This document shows, in pieces, positions 45,477-54,642 of a DNA stretch of 64,000 nt (within the stretch, counting starts at the first letter, position 1; the number at the start of each line of letters is the position of its first letter). The notes under the pieces were generated by a model that was not told where the DNA came from, made no database searches, and was given only the letters and a program-made list of their open reading frames with translations. This stretch comes from an uncultured Dysgonomonas sp. (GTDB lineage Bacteria; Bacteroidota; Bacteroidia; Bacteroidales; Dysgonomonadaceae). The stretch covers positions 2,713,234 to 2,777,233 of the forward strand of contig NZ_LT599032.1 in NCBI RefSeq assembly GCF_900079725.1. Reading direction: 5' to 3'. The translations under genes and the position numbers were made by a program.

Positions 45477-45941
45477 CTATTTAGTAAGTGATACCTCCAC
45501 TTCCATAATACCTCCCCAGGGATCACCTGCCATCATATTTTCGTGGATAGATAGTTTGCATATTCCATCGGAAGGTATACTGTAGCTTAGATTCCGGTCG
45601 AAAGGTCCATCCATGCTGCCGTTAGGAAGTGTTATCTGAGAGAATCTGATATTCGCAAGGGAATCTGTAGTAAATAACTGAGCGGTAATCTTCTTATAGC
45701 CTTTTGATTCGAATTCGACGTAAATGATCTGATCCTTTTTCTTCTGTATGGCTACCTTGCCCTTTCCGTTAACTACATTGAGGCGAATCATTCCGTTGTG
45801 GGATGGAATCATTGCCGGAATGTTCTCTATCTTTTCTGCCGGTTTATCGGTATTGGTTTCCGGACTGTCTTTCTTTATTGGCGAAGAACATGCATAAGAC
45901 AGTAAGCAGATTGTGATTGTGGGTATGATTAATCTGATCAT
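45477..45941 (-). CDS. Lipoprotein of unknown function
   Basis: 154 residues from MIRLIIPTITICLL, with the lipobox SYAC. The mature part after an acidic, Lys-rich spacer forms one beta-rich domain (GMIRLNVVNGKGKVAIQKK, IIYVEFESKGYKKITAQLF). A peptidase-like pre-domain or bind-only fold is possible. The C-terminus (SYSIPSDGICKLSIHENMMA, DPWGGIMEVEVS) is also beta-rich and resembles a pre-peptidase C-terminal (PPC)-like module, which is inference. It is a single gene converging with the sorting-tail gene. Confidence 0.6.
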   Translation of the reverse strand: MIRLIIPTITICLLSYACSSPIKKDSPETNTDKPAEKIENIPAMIPSHNGMIRLNVVNGKGKVAIQKKKDQIIYVEFESKGYKKITAQLFTTDSLANIRFSQITLPNGSMDGPFDRNLSYSIPSDGICKLSIHENMMAGDPWGGIMEVEVSLTK

Positions 45942-46022
45942 AAATAATAAAAGGAATTTTAATAGCAAGTGCTCATATTAAGATAACAATACGCAAATAT
46001 CAATTGTTTGGAGATTCACATA

Positions 46023-46052
46023 AAAAAGGATAACCTCGCCGAGATTACCCTT
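46023..46052 (-). terminator. Imperfect hairpin terminator after the 46077 gene
   Basis: aaaggataacctc pairs with gagattaccctttt with three mismatches; the reverse strand then has a T-rich run. Confidence 0.5.
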
Positions 46053-46076
46053 TATAATTAATCCTTTTTTATATTG

Positions 46077-46580
46077 TCAGAACTGGTACATGAAACCTAC
46101 AGATACCACAAATTGTGAATAGTTCTTGATAATGGCTTCTTTTGCTTCAATCTGGATAAATGTATTGTCAGCCAAGGAGACTTGCCCTCCGAAACCTAAA
46201 TTTAATCCTATGCGGTTATTTGAATATTTAGGGCCATCGAAATTAGACCTACCGGGGTCGTATGTCCAGCGGGTTAAATTCAATCCGGCAAGAGGATATA
46301 ATGACACGGCTTCAGAGACTCCGAAGACGTAGTGTCCATCGGCATTGATCCCGAATGCACTAAGGTTGTGCCTGTCTATATAGTATTTATATTCGGCAGT
46401 TCCTCTCAGATGTCTGGTAAAGCCATATTGTGCCCGCAGGCCTATTCCTAACGATTCTACTTCCGAGCCGTAATTTAGATTTCCTGCGAATGAGAGCTTT
46501 CCGGTCTGGTCTTGAGATGAAGCCGTAGTTATTGCAGAGAAACAAATAGTTAAGATAATTAGAATTTTCTTCATAGGCAT
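46077..46580 (-). CDS. Small outer-membrane beta-barrel protein
   Basis: 167 residues from MPMKKILIILTI. The signal peptide ends TASSQ. Alternating strands (KLSFAGNLNYGSEVESLGIG, LRAQYGFTRHLRGTAEYKYY, RIGLNLGFGGQVSLADNTFI) end with SVGFMYQF, an aromatic terminal residue typical of barrel proteins. The function is unknown. A -7 box TATCTTTG at 46627-46620 supports the start at 46580 (or 46574) over one further up. It is a single gene. Confidence 0.8.
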   Translation of the reverse strand: MPMKKILIILTICFSAITTASSQDQTGKLSFAGNLNYGSEVESLGIGLRAQYGFTRHLRGTAEYKYYIDRHNLSAFGINADGHYVFGVSEAVSLYPLAGLNLTRWTYDPGRSNFDGPKYSNNRIGLNLGFGGQVSLADNTFIQIEAKEAIIKNYSQFVVSVGFMYQF

Positions 46581-46619
46581 TCTATTTGTGTGTATTGTAT
46601 TATTAATTGGTTTCGTAAG

Positions 46620-46627
46620 CAAAGATA
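46620..46627 (-). promoter_or_regulatory. -7 box for the 46077 gene
   Basis: The reverse strand reads TATCTTTG, 40 nt before the ATG at 46580. Confidence 0.45.
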
Positions 46628-46666
46628 CGAATTTTTAAGAGAAGGGAGGTTCGGGGTTGTTTCTTG

Positions 46667-47203
46667 TCAGAGGAATATGGCGCACCATCTGTCGAATTGC
46701 CGGACAGAAGTTTCTCCGAACTTAGACAGGCTTTGTCGCACTTTGTCTATCGGTCGTTCCTCTCCCAGTCGGGTTTTAGAGAAGAAACAATCTGCAAAGC
46801 ATATTAGTTTTTCTTCTATACTTACTGGGCGCATATCTCTGTGGGGTACGGGCATTTTATTTTCTATAATTTCTTCAAGCGATATTCCGGTACCGGTATG
46901 CCTTTCGCATACAAGTGCATGCACGGGGTATCCGGCATTCTCCACAATTTCGCGTCCGAGATAGCCATGTGCGACGTAAGGATCTATGCCAAAACACTTT
47001 ATGGAGGGTGCATTTGTCATAAAGATGCCTATGTCGTGAAGCATGCCGGCTTCGCTTACAAACTTACTGTCGATATTCAGTTCCGGATGATTTGCTACTA
47101 TGGATAAAGCCTTGTTGGTAACATCGGTGCTGTGCTGTATCAGGATATTATACAGATCCGAGTCTTTTTTATAATATTTTTCAATTATAGCTAATGTATT
47201 CAT
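46667..47203 (-). CDS. HD-domain phosphohydrolase
   Basis: 178 residues. The HD motif is seen as HSTDVTNKALSIVANH followed by EAGMLHDIGIFMTNA (the His-Asp pair), with further metal ligands in HGYLGREIVENAGYPVHALV and ERHTGTG. HD proteins of this size hydrolyse nucleotides or phosphate esters. The substrate is unknown. The gene is divergent from the NamZ gene. Confidence 0.78.
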   Translation of the reverse strand: MNTLAIIEKYYKKDSDLYNILIQHSTDVTNKALSIVANHPELNIDSKFVSEAGMLHDIGIFMTNAPSIKCFGIDPYVAHGYLGREIVENAGYPVHALVCERHTGTGISLEEIIENKMPVPHRDMRPVSIEEKLICFADCFFSKTRLGEERPIDKVRQSLSKFGETSVRQFDRWCAIFL

Positions 47204-47237
47204 GTAGTATTCGGTCTTTTTTTTGTATAAAAATAAG

Positions 47238-47245
47238 TAAGTTTG
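47238..47245 (+). promoter_or_regulatory. -7 box for the NamZ gene
   Basis: TAAGTTTG, 35 nt before the ATG at 47281. Confidence 0.5.
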
Positions 47246-47280
47246 TAAAACGGCTTTTCACTTTCAAAACAATCAGATAA

Positions 47281-48444
47281 ATGAAAAAGTTTTACATATT
47301 TTCCCTTACGCTTATATGTCTTATCTCAAGTATAACGGTTATTGCTCAAACTCTGTCGTTAGGTGCGGACAGGCTTGATGTTTTATTACCCGAAATCAAA
47401 GATAAAAAAATTGCTTTAATAGTTAATCAAACTTCTGTATTATCTAATGGAACGCACCTATTGGATACGCTTTTATCCCGAAAGGTGCAGATAACGAAAA
47501 TCTTTGCTCCCGAACATGGTTTCCGGGGAAATGCAGATGCGGGAGAGAAGGTCGTGGATGGTAGGGATACTAGGACCGGGATTCCTGTTATTTCCCTGTA
47601 TGGAAAAAATTATAAACCGACGGCAGATCAGTTGAAAGATACAGATATACTTATTTTCGACATCCAGGATGTCGGTGCACGTTTCTATACATACATCAGC
47701 ACGATGCATTATGTAATGGAGGCATGTGCTGAAAATGGCAAAGAATGCATTATCCTGGATCGTCCCAATCCGAATGATCGTATTGACGGACCTGTTTTGA
47801 ACTTAAAGTATAAATCATTCGTGGGTATGCATCCGATTCCGGTATTGCATGGGCTTACTGTGGGCGAATTAGCCCGGATGATAAACGGTGAAGGCTGGCT
47901 GAAAGGTGGGATAAAATCTGATCTGAAGGTGATTACAATGACGGGGTGGAATCATGGGGCTTATTACTTCCTTCCTGTAAAACCATCACCTAATCTGCCA
48001 AATGAATGGGCAGTAGGTTTATATCCTTCCCTCTGCTTTTTTGAAGCTACAAATGTGAGTGTCGGGCGTGGTACCGATTTTCCTTTTCAGGTAGTGGGAG
48101 CACCTAATCCGAAATATGGAAAGTTTTCCTTTACTCCACGGCCCAATGAGGGGAATAAAAGCCCGTTGAATGTCAATAAGACTTGTTACGGACTCGATTT
48201 AAGGAAGTATAAATATCAGCCCGGAATTGATTTGGGATTCCTTATAGATTTTTATAAAAAATCCGGACTGGGTGCTGCATTTTTTACGAATCCCAGATTT
48301 ATGGATCTATTGGCTGGTACAAATGTTCTAAGATTGCAGATTATTAAAGGTATGCCGGCAGAAGACATTTATAGAACATGGGAAAAAGACCTGATTGAAT
48401 ACAGAACAATGCGGGAAAAGTATTTGTTGTATGCAGATAAATAA
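47281..48444 (+). CDS. Exo-beta-N-acetylmuramidase NamZ (DUF1343) family protein
   Basis: 387 residues with a signal peptide ending VIAQ. The DUF1343/NamZ hallmarks are KIALIVNQTSVLSNGTHLLD, FAPEHGFRGNADAGE, VISLYGKNYKPT, LIFDIQDVGARFYTYISTMH and LDRPNPNDRIDGPVL. The characterised member in Bacteroidetes removes terminal MurNAc residues from peptidoglycan fragments in the periplasm, a step in cell-wall recycling. The acidic residue in the EHGFRG block is conserved. The start is fixed by the signal peptide and -7 box. The next gene follows 20 bp later. Confidence 0.87.
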   Translation: MKKFYIFSLTLICLISSITVIAQTLSLGADRLDVLLPEIKDKKIALIVNQTSVLSNGTHLLDTLLSRKVQITKIFAPEHGFRGNADAGEKVVDGRDTRTGIPVISLYGKNYKPTADQLKDTDILIFDIQDVGARFYTYISTMHYVMEACAENGKECIILDRPNPNDRIDGPVLNLKYKSFVGMHPIPVLHGLTVGELARMINGEGWLKGGIKSDLKVITMTGWNHGAYYFLPVKPSPNLPNEWAVGLYPSLCFFEATNVSVGRGTDFPFQVVGAPNPKYGKFSFTPRPNEGNKSPLNVNKTCYGLDLRKYKYQPGIDLGFLIDFYKKSGLGAAFFTNPRFMDLLAGTNVLRLQIIKGMPAEDIYRTWEKDLIEYRTMREKYLLYADK

Positions 48445-48464
48445 CTATATCATAAAGTAGGCGT

Positions 48465-49604
48465 ATGGCTGATAACGATAATAGATGTCCGCTTTGCGGA
48501 AAAAACACAAGCGAGGGAGAAACCTTCTGTGGCGACTGTCAGGAAATTGCTCAAAATGCATATCCGGAGGAATTATTGTATAATAAAGACGATTCAGAAT
48601 CGATATTTATAGAAGAGGAGAAGGCTGTGCCGGAGGAGGGTGATGAGGATTCATCTTATGAAAATGAAGAAAAACCAAAAGAGAACAGCGTAGAGGAAAA
48701 TTTGCAGCGGGCTTCCCTTTCGAAAAGCAATAAGAAGTTGTTTGTTTTTGTTGCTATAGGGTTAGTGTTTATGCTCTTGTTAGGCATAGGGGGGCTTTTT
48801 ATGAAGAACAAAGACGAGGAAGCAACGGAATCCCGATGCTGGAATAAATGCATTGAGGAAAACACACCTTTAAGTTATTCCAAATATCTGGTTCATTATC
48901 CCGAAGGGAGATACAGTAGCGAAGCTCAGAGTAAAATCATGCAACTACGGGAGCAGGAACGAAATGAATGGGAGTCTCTTCGCAAATCGGGGAATGTAGA
49001 TGCTCTTTTTTCTTTTTTGGCAGACCATCCGCAAACGCCATATGAAAGGCGAATAAAACATGTAGTGGATTCTCTTAGCTGGCTTCAGGCAATGGAGCAG
49101 AATACGCCTGATGCTTATCAGGCTTATCTCGATAATGTAAAAATAGGTCGTTATTCAGGAGAATATGAGGATGTAGCAAAACAGAAGTATGAATATCTCA
49201 GCCAGCTCAAGGCCATTGAAGGGGACGAACTAAAAAATGTAGAGAAAGTATTGTCGGACTTCTTCAAGGCTCTTTCGTCCGTGAATAATAAAGATATACA
49301 AAAGAGTTCCGCATCGGTGTTGCTTAAGTTCTTTGATATGGAAAACCAACCTAATACCGTTATTGCAGATTCTATAAAGGCAGCTCTTAAAATTAAGAAG
49401 ATAAAAAGTATCTCGTATAAATTGCCATCTGATTATCCTGAAGTTATAAAGGATAATAAAGGTATTTATTTTGCCACGCTACCTATAAAGATTGAAACTA
49501 CATTTGCTGACAAGAAAAAGAAGAAAGAAAACTCAGAGCATACCTTCAATATAGAACTGGATGGAGGGAAGCAAATCCGGTCGGTGTATCTGAAAGAGAA
49601 GTAA
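48465..49604 (+). CDS. Zinc-ribbon, single-TM protein of unknown function
   Basis: 379 residues. Residues 8-31 hold a zinc ribbon, CPLCG then CGDC. A strongly acidic stretch leads to one membrane helix (KLFVFVAIGLVFMLLLGIGG, about residues 92-112). The outside portion is helical, with two units like CWNKCIEENTPLSYSKYLVH and WLQAMEQNTPDAYQAYLDNV that look like degenerate repeats, followed by a C-terminal domain of about 110 residues. The topology puts the ribbon in the cytoplasm. The family is unnamed to me. It is on the same strand as NamZ and probably transcribed with it. Confidence 0.65.
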   Translation: MADNDNRCPLCGKNTSEGETFCGDCQEIAQNAYPEELLYNKDDSESIFIEEEKAVPEEGDEDSSYENEEKPKENSVEENLQRASLSKSNKKLFVFVAIGLVFMLLLGIGGLFMKNKDEEATESRCWNKCIEENTPLSYSKYLVHYPEGRYSSEAQSKIMQLREQERNEWESLRKSGNVDALFSFLADHPQTPYERRIKHVVDSLSWLQAMEQNTPDAYQAYLDNVKIGRYSGEYEDVAKQKYEYLSQLKAIEGDELKNVEKVLSDFFKALSSVNNKDIQKSSASVLLKFFDMENQPNTVIADSIKAALKIKKIKSISYKLPSDYPEVIKDNKGIYFATLPIKIETTFADKKKKKENSEHTFNIELDGGKQIRSVYLKEK

Positions 49605-49735
49605 TCGTTTTATATACTTACAAAGTATGCAAAGTGTATTTGAATATAAATTCTATTACTAATAAAAGATGCATAATTTAAAAAAAATAAAAAAAATATT
49701 TTTAAATTTACATTAATTTATACAAATCTGATGCT

Positions 49736-52195
49736 ATGACTTTAGAAAATGCAGTAGATAATATTCTTTCAGGAGAATGTATTCTTTTTACAGGTGCTGG
49801 ATATTCATTTGGAACAACTAATTTGAATAACAATAATCCTAAAAATGGGGGAAGATTAACGTCATTTTTATATTCAGAATGTGGCATTGTAGAGAATGAT
49901 TTTGACTTGAAAAATGCATCTGAAATATATCAAGAAACCCATGGGGAATCAAAACTTATAGAATTATTACGAAAGGAATTTACAATAAAAGAAGTTAGTC
50001 CTAACCATAGGGTGATAGCCTCATTGCCATGGAAAAGAGTATACACTACAAATTATGATAATTCTTTAGAGTTGTCTTTCACGCAAGAGAGTAAACTTCT
50101 TACAGGAATAACTATTAATGAAAAAATAAATCAATATTTAGATAAAAGAACATTTTGTGTCCATTTAAACGGTTTTATAGAGAACTTAACCCCATCAAAG
50201 CTTAGAAATGAGTTTAAATTAACGAATTCAAGTTATTTAACTAGCGATTTTTTAAGAAGTCCATGGATAGACCTATTTAGACATGATATTCAAAATTCTA
50301 AGGCTGTACTTTTTATAGGATTTTCATGTGAAGGGGATTTAGACATTTCTAGAATTATTGCAGAATATACCACCCATGATAACATTTTCTTTATTGTAAA
50401 AAAAGGAGAGAGTGGTTTGTCTATTAGGAAATTAGAGAGATATGGTAAAGTATTTGATCTTGAATTAGAAGGGATAAGCTTGTTAATAAATGAGAGAAAA
50501 AAACAATATATCCCAACGGAATCAACTTTTTTAGAACCGAGATCATTTGAGAAGGTAATAAATAATTCTAAAGTTCCCCAACTCAAAGATAAAAATGTTA
50601 TAGATCTTTTTTATAAAGGTGTGTTAGATAGTGGATTGATTAATTACTCTATTATGGATAATGTGAAGTATCCTTATTACATAAAGAGAAAACAGATTAA
50701 CGACATCATAGAATATATTAACGATGGCGGTCGTAATATATTATTGCATTCAGATTTAGGTAATGGAAAGACCTTAATGGTTCAAGGGATTGCGAATGAG
50801 TTGACCAGAATAGGGTATGAAGTTTATTTTTTCAAAAAAGTATACACTAATACTAATGAAGAAATAGAATCTTTATGCAGAAATAAACCAAAATCTGTTA
50901 TTATTATAGAAAATTATTCTAATAACTTGGACTTATTAAAAAGAATAAATCTTTTCAGAACGGAAGAGACAATAATAATAGTAACAGAAAGAAGTATATC
51001 GAACGATACAAACTATTTATTGTTAGAAAAATTTATATTCGGAGATTCAACAAATTATTTAACTAAAAATATAAATATCCTTTCTGATGAAGAAATAGAA
51101 GCACTTATCAAAATTGCAGATCTTTATGGTTTGTGGGGAGAAAACGCTCCTTCTTCTATTGAGAGGAAAAAGTCAATTTTCATAAATAAATATGATAGTT
51201 CATTTAGATTGTTTTTATTAGCTTTATTGGAATCCCCTGATATAAAAGAGCGCTTTAATAAATTATTGTTATCAATAAAAGATGCTAATGAATCTTTTTT
51301 TCAAGCAACACTTCTTATACTGTCTAGCCATCTTTTTGATTTCAACTTGAATTTTGATGATCTCATTAATATATTGGATGACGAATTGCTTGAAAACCCA
51401 TCTTTTTACAATAATGATAGATTATTAGAGATAATTGATTTTAAAAGTCAGAGCTTTCTAGTTCGTTCTTCTGTGTTAGCAGAGTCTTTACTTGTTAAAA
51501 ATCAATTTCATGATGAATTGATTGATTTATTGATAACAGTAGTAAAGAGATTAGATGTAAGGTTGTATGATAAAAATAGTTTTCAAATAATAAAAAGTAT
51601 AACATCTTTTTCGAGGCTTCAGAATATTTTTAACCTTAATGAGAATCCTAAATATAGACCAATAATATTAGGCTTTTTTGAGGAAGTAAAAAGTACTCAT
51701 TATGCAAAAAAGAACCCTCATTTTTGGTTGCAATATGCAATTGCGAAATTGTCAATCAGGGACTACCCCATTGCAAAAAAATATTTTGATACGGCATATG
51801 GCTTTGCCAAAGAGGATTCTAATTTTGAAACATTCCAAATTGATAATCATTATGCAAGATACTTGATTGAAAATGAGATCATCAATGGATCAATAGAATC
51901 ATGTATGGATATTTTTATTCAGGTTCATAATATTTTATCAAATAGAAATGATGCTAATGCAAATCGACACTATCCTATCAGGGTTGCTATAAACTATGGG
52001 AGATTTTATGATACATATTATGCTAATATTAGCGAACAAGACCAAAAAGTTTTTCTTTTATCGTGCAGAGAAATGAAAGACAGAATTGATCAGTATAAGA
52101 AAATCACTCATGTGAAGAATATTCATAAAAGTGTAAAAAAATGTGAAGAAGAACTTTTTCGTATTTTTCAGAAAGAAAGAATTTCTTTGTTATAA
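49736..52195 (+). CDS. SIR2-domain / P-loop NTPase protein, probable anti-phage effector
   Basis: 819 residues. The N-terminal SIR2 domain (to about 255) has GAGYS at 20-24, TTNYD at 104-108, a catalytic-type His at 143 in VHLNG and GFS at 195-197: all that NAD hydrolysis needs. A P-loop follows, LGNGKT at 341-346, with a Walker-B-like VIIIEN at 388-393 (Glu where Asp is usual). The last 250 or so residues are helical, TPR-like. This SIR2-ATPase-repeat plan is that of defence proteins (Avs/DSR-type) that deplete NAD on infection; assignment to a known type is not made. The gene is visibly AT-rich compared with its neighbours and stands alone between core genes. Confidence 0.75.
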   Translation: MTLENAVDNILSGECILFTGAGYSFGTTNLNNNNPKNGGRLTSFLYSECGIVENDFDLKNASEIYQETHGESKLIELLRKEFTIKEVSPNHRVIASLPWKRVYTTNYDNSLELSFTQESKLLTGITINEKINQYLDKRTFCVHLNGFIENLTPSKLRNEFKLTNSSYLTSDFLRSPWIDLFRHDIQNSKAVLFIGFSCEGDLDISRIIAEYTTHDNIFFIVKKGESGLSIRKLERYGKVFDLELEGISLLINERKKQYIPTESTFLEPRSFEKVINNSKVPQLKDKNVIDLFYKGVLDSGLINYSIMDNVKYPYYIKRKQINDIIEYINDGGRNILLHSDLGNGKTLMVQGIANELTRIGYEVYFFKKVYTNTNEEIESLCRNKPKSVIIIENYSNNLDLLKRINLFRTEETIIIVTERSISNDTNYLLLEKFIFGDSTNYLTKNINILSDEEIEALIKIADLYGLWGENAPSSIERKKSIFINKYDSSFRLFLLALLESPDIKERFNKLLLSIKDANESFFQATLLILSSHLFDFNLNFDDLINILDDELLENPSFYNNDRLLEIIDFKSQSFLVRSSVLAESLLVKNQFHDELIDLLITVVKRLDVRLYDKNSFQIIKSITSFSRLQNIFNLNENPKYRPIILGFFEEVKSTHYAKKNPHFWLQYAIAKLSIRDYPIAKKYFDTAYGFAKEDSNFETFQIDNHYARYLIENEIINGSIESCMDIFIQVHNILSNRNDANANRHYPIRVAINYGRFYDTYYANISEQDQKVFLLSCREMKDRIDQYKKITHVKNIHKSVKKCEEELFRIFQKERISLL

Positions 52196-52327
52196 CATTA
52201 GCCTCTAGTTTTTGAGTTTCTTTAATGGATTGGCCTTAATAAGCTATTTCTGAAAGTTATGACTTACTTTGCTTTTGGGTGACTATGAGTCATTATGGGG
52301 GGACTTCCAATAATTTGGTTATTATTT

Positions 52328-54082
52328 TTATGAAAGCTCCAAACCGAATTCGTCTTTCAACCGGCGAAGACTTTCATTCTCTTCCATCATCAGATTGAAT
52401 TTCTCGGCTGGAGTAAAGGCAAGTTTCTTCTCATTGTCCTCACTTATACGAACTTGCATTTTTATATGGGTATTGCGAAGCTGCGTTCTCAATTTTATCA
52501 GAATATCCATTCTGTGTTCTAACAATCGTTGCTCCTGTACGGGATTATTAACCACAACCTCAAATAATGTATTTTCTATAAGATTTGGCAAGCAGTTGAG
52601 CATTGTGTTCTTTAGATGATGTTCCTCTGTAAGGGCTTCGGCAAATGCTTTCCATTCATTGATGAGCTGGAGAGGGGTAAATCTTTCATTTAAAGATTCG
52701 ACTTTCACTTCAACCTTTGCTTCTTCTTCCTTTTTCTGGCCAAAAGCTGATATGGAGATACCTAATCCCCCTGCTGACAATGGCTTTGGGGTATTTATGG
52801 TTGGCGTACTGCTTGTAGGCTGAGACGTACTTGGGATATTTCTTGTAACGGGTGCTGGAGCTGTAGCAGGCCGGCTATTTTGAGGTAGCGGAGTTGTCTG
52901 ATTTGTTGGAGGAGTCTGTTTGGCCTCCTGTTGCGAAAATATAGGATCAATTACCTGCTTTTTTTTTTGATCTTCCAAGCCTGTCTGAGGGGAAGATAGT
53001 TGACATAGTCGTATGACGGTCAGATCGGATAGTAGCCGCTTGTTTCGGCTTAGCCTGTAATTGAGATCACTTTCGTTTACTATATCTATTGCCTTGTAGA
53101 GAAATTCGTTGTTGCATTTCCTGGCGGTCTCAATGTATCTGTCACGGATAGAAGCACCCACTTCAAACAATTCAGCCGTCTTCGGGTCTTTACATAGAAG
53201 CAGGTCTCTGAAATGAGAGGCAATGCCAGTTATTACATTGTTGCCGTCAAAGCCTTTACTCAATATTTCATTTAATATGAGCAGGCCATCCACAACATTG
53301 TTGGCAAGGATACAGTCAGTAAGCCTGAAATAGTATTCATAATCCAGTACATTCAGGTTTTCTATAACCGCCTTGTATGTTACATTTCCTCCTGTGAAAC
53401 TAACCACCTGGTCAAAAATAGATAATGCATCACGCATTCCCCCATCGGCTTTTTGGGCCAGTACATTCAAGGCTTCGGGCTCTGTCTGTACATTTTCCTG
53501 AGACGCTACATATTGGAGGTGCTCGACGGTATCTTTTATTGTAATGCGGCTGAAGTCATATATTTGGCAACGGGACAAAATAGTAGGCAATATTTTATGC
53601 TTCTCCGTTGTTGCAAGGATAAAGATAGCATGATGCGGAGGCTCTTCCAACGTTTTAAGGAAAGCGTTGAATGCTGCTTGCGAAAGCATATGTACCTCGT
53701 CGATGATATACACCTTATATTTTCCGATCTGCGGAGGTATACGCACCTGTTCTATCAAAGAACGTATATCGTCTACCGAGTTGTTGGATGCAGCATCGAG
53801 TTCATGAATGTTAAAAGAGCGCTGTTCGTTGAACGCCACACATGATTCGCACTGATTACATGCTTCGCCGTCTGCTGCTGGTGAAAGGCAATTGATAGTT
53901 TTAGCGAAGATACGTGCACAGGTTGTTTTTCCTACTCCACGCGGACCGCAGAACAGGTAGGCATGTGCCAGTTTCCCTGAAGCAATCGCATTTTTGAGAG
54001 TAGTGGTCAATGCGCGTTGCCCGACAACTGAGTTGAAAGTCATAGGGCGGTATTTACGTGCTGAAACTATATAGTTATCCAT
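52328..54082 (-). CDS. dnaX: DNA polymerase III subunits gamma/tau
   Basis: 584 residues. Walker A GPRGVGKT at 46-53, the four zinc-binding Cys (65, 75, 78, 81), and Walker B with YIIDEVHML at about 125-133 are visible. SRC in LSRCQIYDFS is the arginine-finger motif. Residues 380-460 are a Pro/Gln/Thr-rich linker to a C-terminal polymerase-binding domain. It loads the beta clamp and organises the replisome. The strand runs towards the SIR2 gene, with which it converges. Confidence 0.96.
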   Translation of the reverse strand: MDNYIVSARKYRPMTFNSVVGQRALTTTLKNAIASGKLAHAYLFCGPRGVGKTTCARIFAKTINCLSPAADGEACNQCESCVAFNEQRSFNIHELDAASNNSVDDIRSLIEQVRIPPQIGKYKVYIIDEVHMLSQAAFNAFLKTLEEPPHHAIFILATTEKHKILPTILSRCQIYDFSRITIKDTVEHLQYVASQENVQTEPEALNVLAQKADGGMRDALSIFDQVVSFTGGNVTYKAVIENLNVLDYEYYFRLTDCILANNVVDGLLILNEILSKGFDGNNVITGIASHFRDLLLCKDPKTAELFEVGASIRDRYIETARKCNNEFLYKAIDIVNESDLNYRLSRNKRLLSDLTVIRLCQLSSPQTGLEDQKKKQVIDPIFSQQEAKQTPPTNQTTPLPQNSRPATAPAPVTRNIPSTSQPTSSTPTINTPKPLSAGGLGISISAFGQKKEEEAKVEVKVESLNERFTPLQLINEWKAFAEALTEEHHLKNTMLNCLPNLIENTLFEVVVNNPVQEQRLLEHRMDILIKLRTQLRNTHIKMQVRISEDNEKKLAFTPAEKFNLMMEENESLRRLKDEFGLELS

Positions 54083-54253
54083 CTCAATTTCTTCTTTAGC
54101 AGGACAAAGCTATGAAAAAAAACGGAAAGAAAAAAGCTAAAATTTACCCGAAAGCATTAACTTAAAAATTGTATGTCTGTTCCGGGTTTCCGGGTCTTTT
54201 CCAAACTTATACGATCTTATTTTTGTCAAAAATTCTATTTTTTGCATATAAAG

Positions 54254-54284
54254 CATTGTTATTAGAAAAATAATTATACCTTTG
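54254..54284 (+). promoter_or_regulatory. tRNA-Leu promoter
   Basis: TACCTTTG (54277-54284) is preceded by attg at 54255-54258, one mismatch from the TTTG -33 element with an 18-nt spacer. Transcription would start about 17 nt before the tRNA. Confidence 0.6.
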
Positions 54285-54307
54285 TACCCGCTAACGCGAT
54301 TAGCTAC

Positions 54308-54392
54308 GCGGATGTGGCGTAATTGGTAGCCGCGCCAGACTTAGGATCTGGTGCCGTGAGGCGTGGGGGTTCGAGTCCCTTCATCCGCACCA
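54308..54392 (+). tRNA. tRNA-Leu (anticodon UAG), CCA encoded
   Basis: The acceptor arms gcggatg / catccgc pair perfectly, followed by the discriminator A (54389) and CCA (54390-54392). The anticodon stem ccaga / tctgg encloses the loop cttagga, so the anticodon is TAG and the tRNA reads CUA leucine codons. The T loop is ttcgagt. A long variable arm is present, as for all leucine tRNAs. The 3' end borders a mobile region and probably serves as its integration site. Confidence 0.96.
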
Positions 54393-54412
54393 AGCTGAAA
54401 GGCAAAAAAAAG

Positions 54413-54447
54413 AAAAACCCTGATAATTAAACAATTATCGGGGTTTT
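54413..54447 (+). terminator. Terminator after tRNA-Leu
   Basis: ccctgataatt / aattatcgggg pair with one wobble; an A-run precedes and ttttg follows. Confidence 0.8.
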
Positions 54448-54503
54448 GTATTTTTATAATACCGCTCAAATTTACAATTTAACGCATTTTTACCATAAAA
54501 CCT

Positions 54504-54557
54504 GTAACTAAATCGTAACTCTAAATTAGAGATACAAAATAGTTACGATTTAGTTAC
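54504..54557. repeat. 17-bp perfect inverted repeat upstream of integrase 1
   Basis: gtaactaaatcgtaact (54504-54520) is mirrored exactly at 54541-54557, with the smaller palindrome ctctaaattagag (54519-54531) between. It lies between the tRNA and the first integrase, where recombinase arm-type or operator sites are expected. Confidence 0.7.
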
Positions 54558-54642
54558 GACTTTGATTGTAATTCATTCTTATACAGCACTTTGCATAGCA
54601 TAAAATCTAACTTGATTTTTTAATTTTACAACCAAAAAAAGC

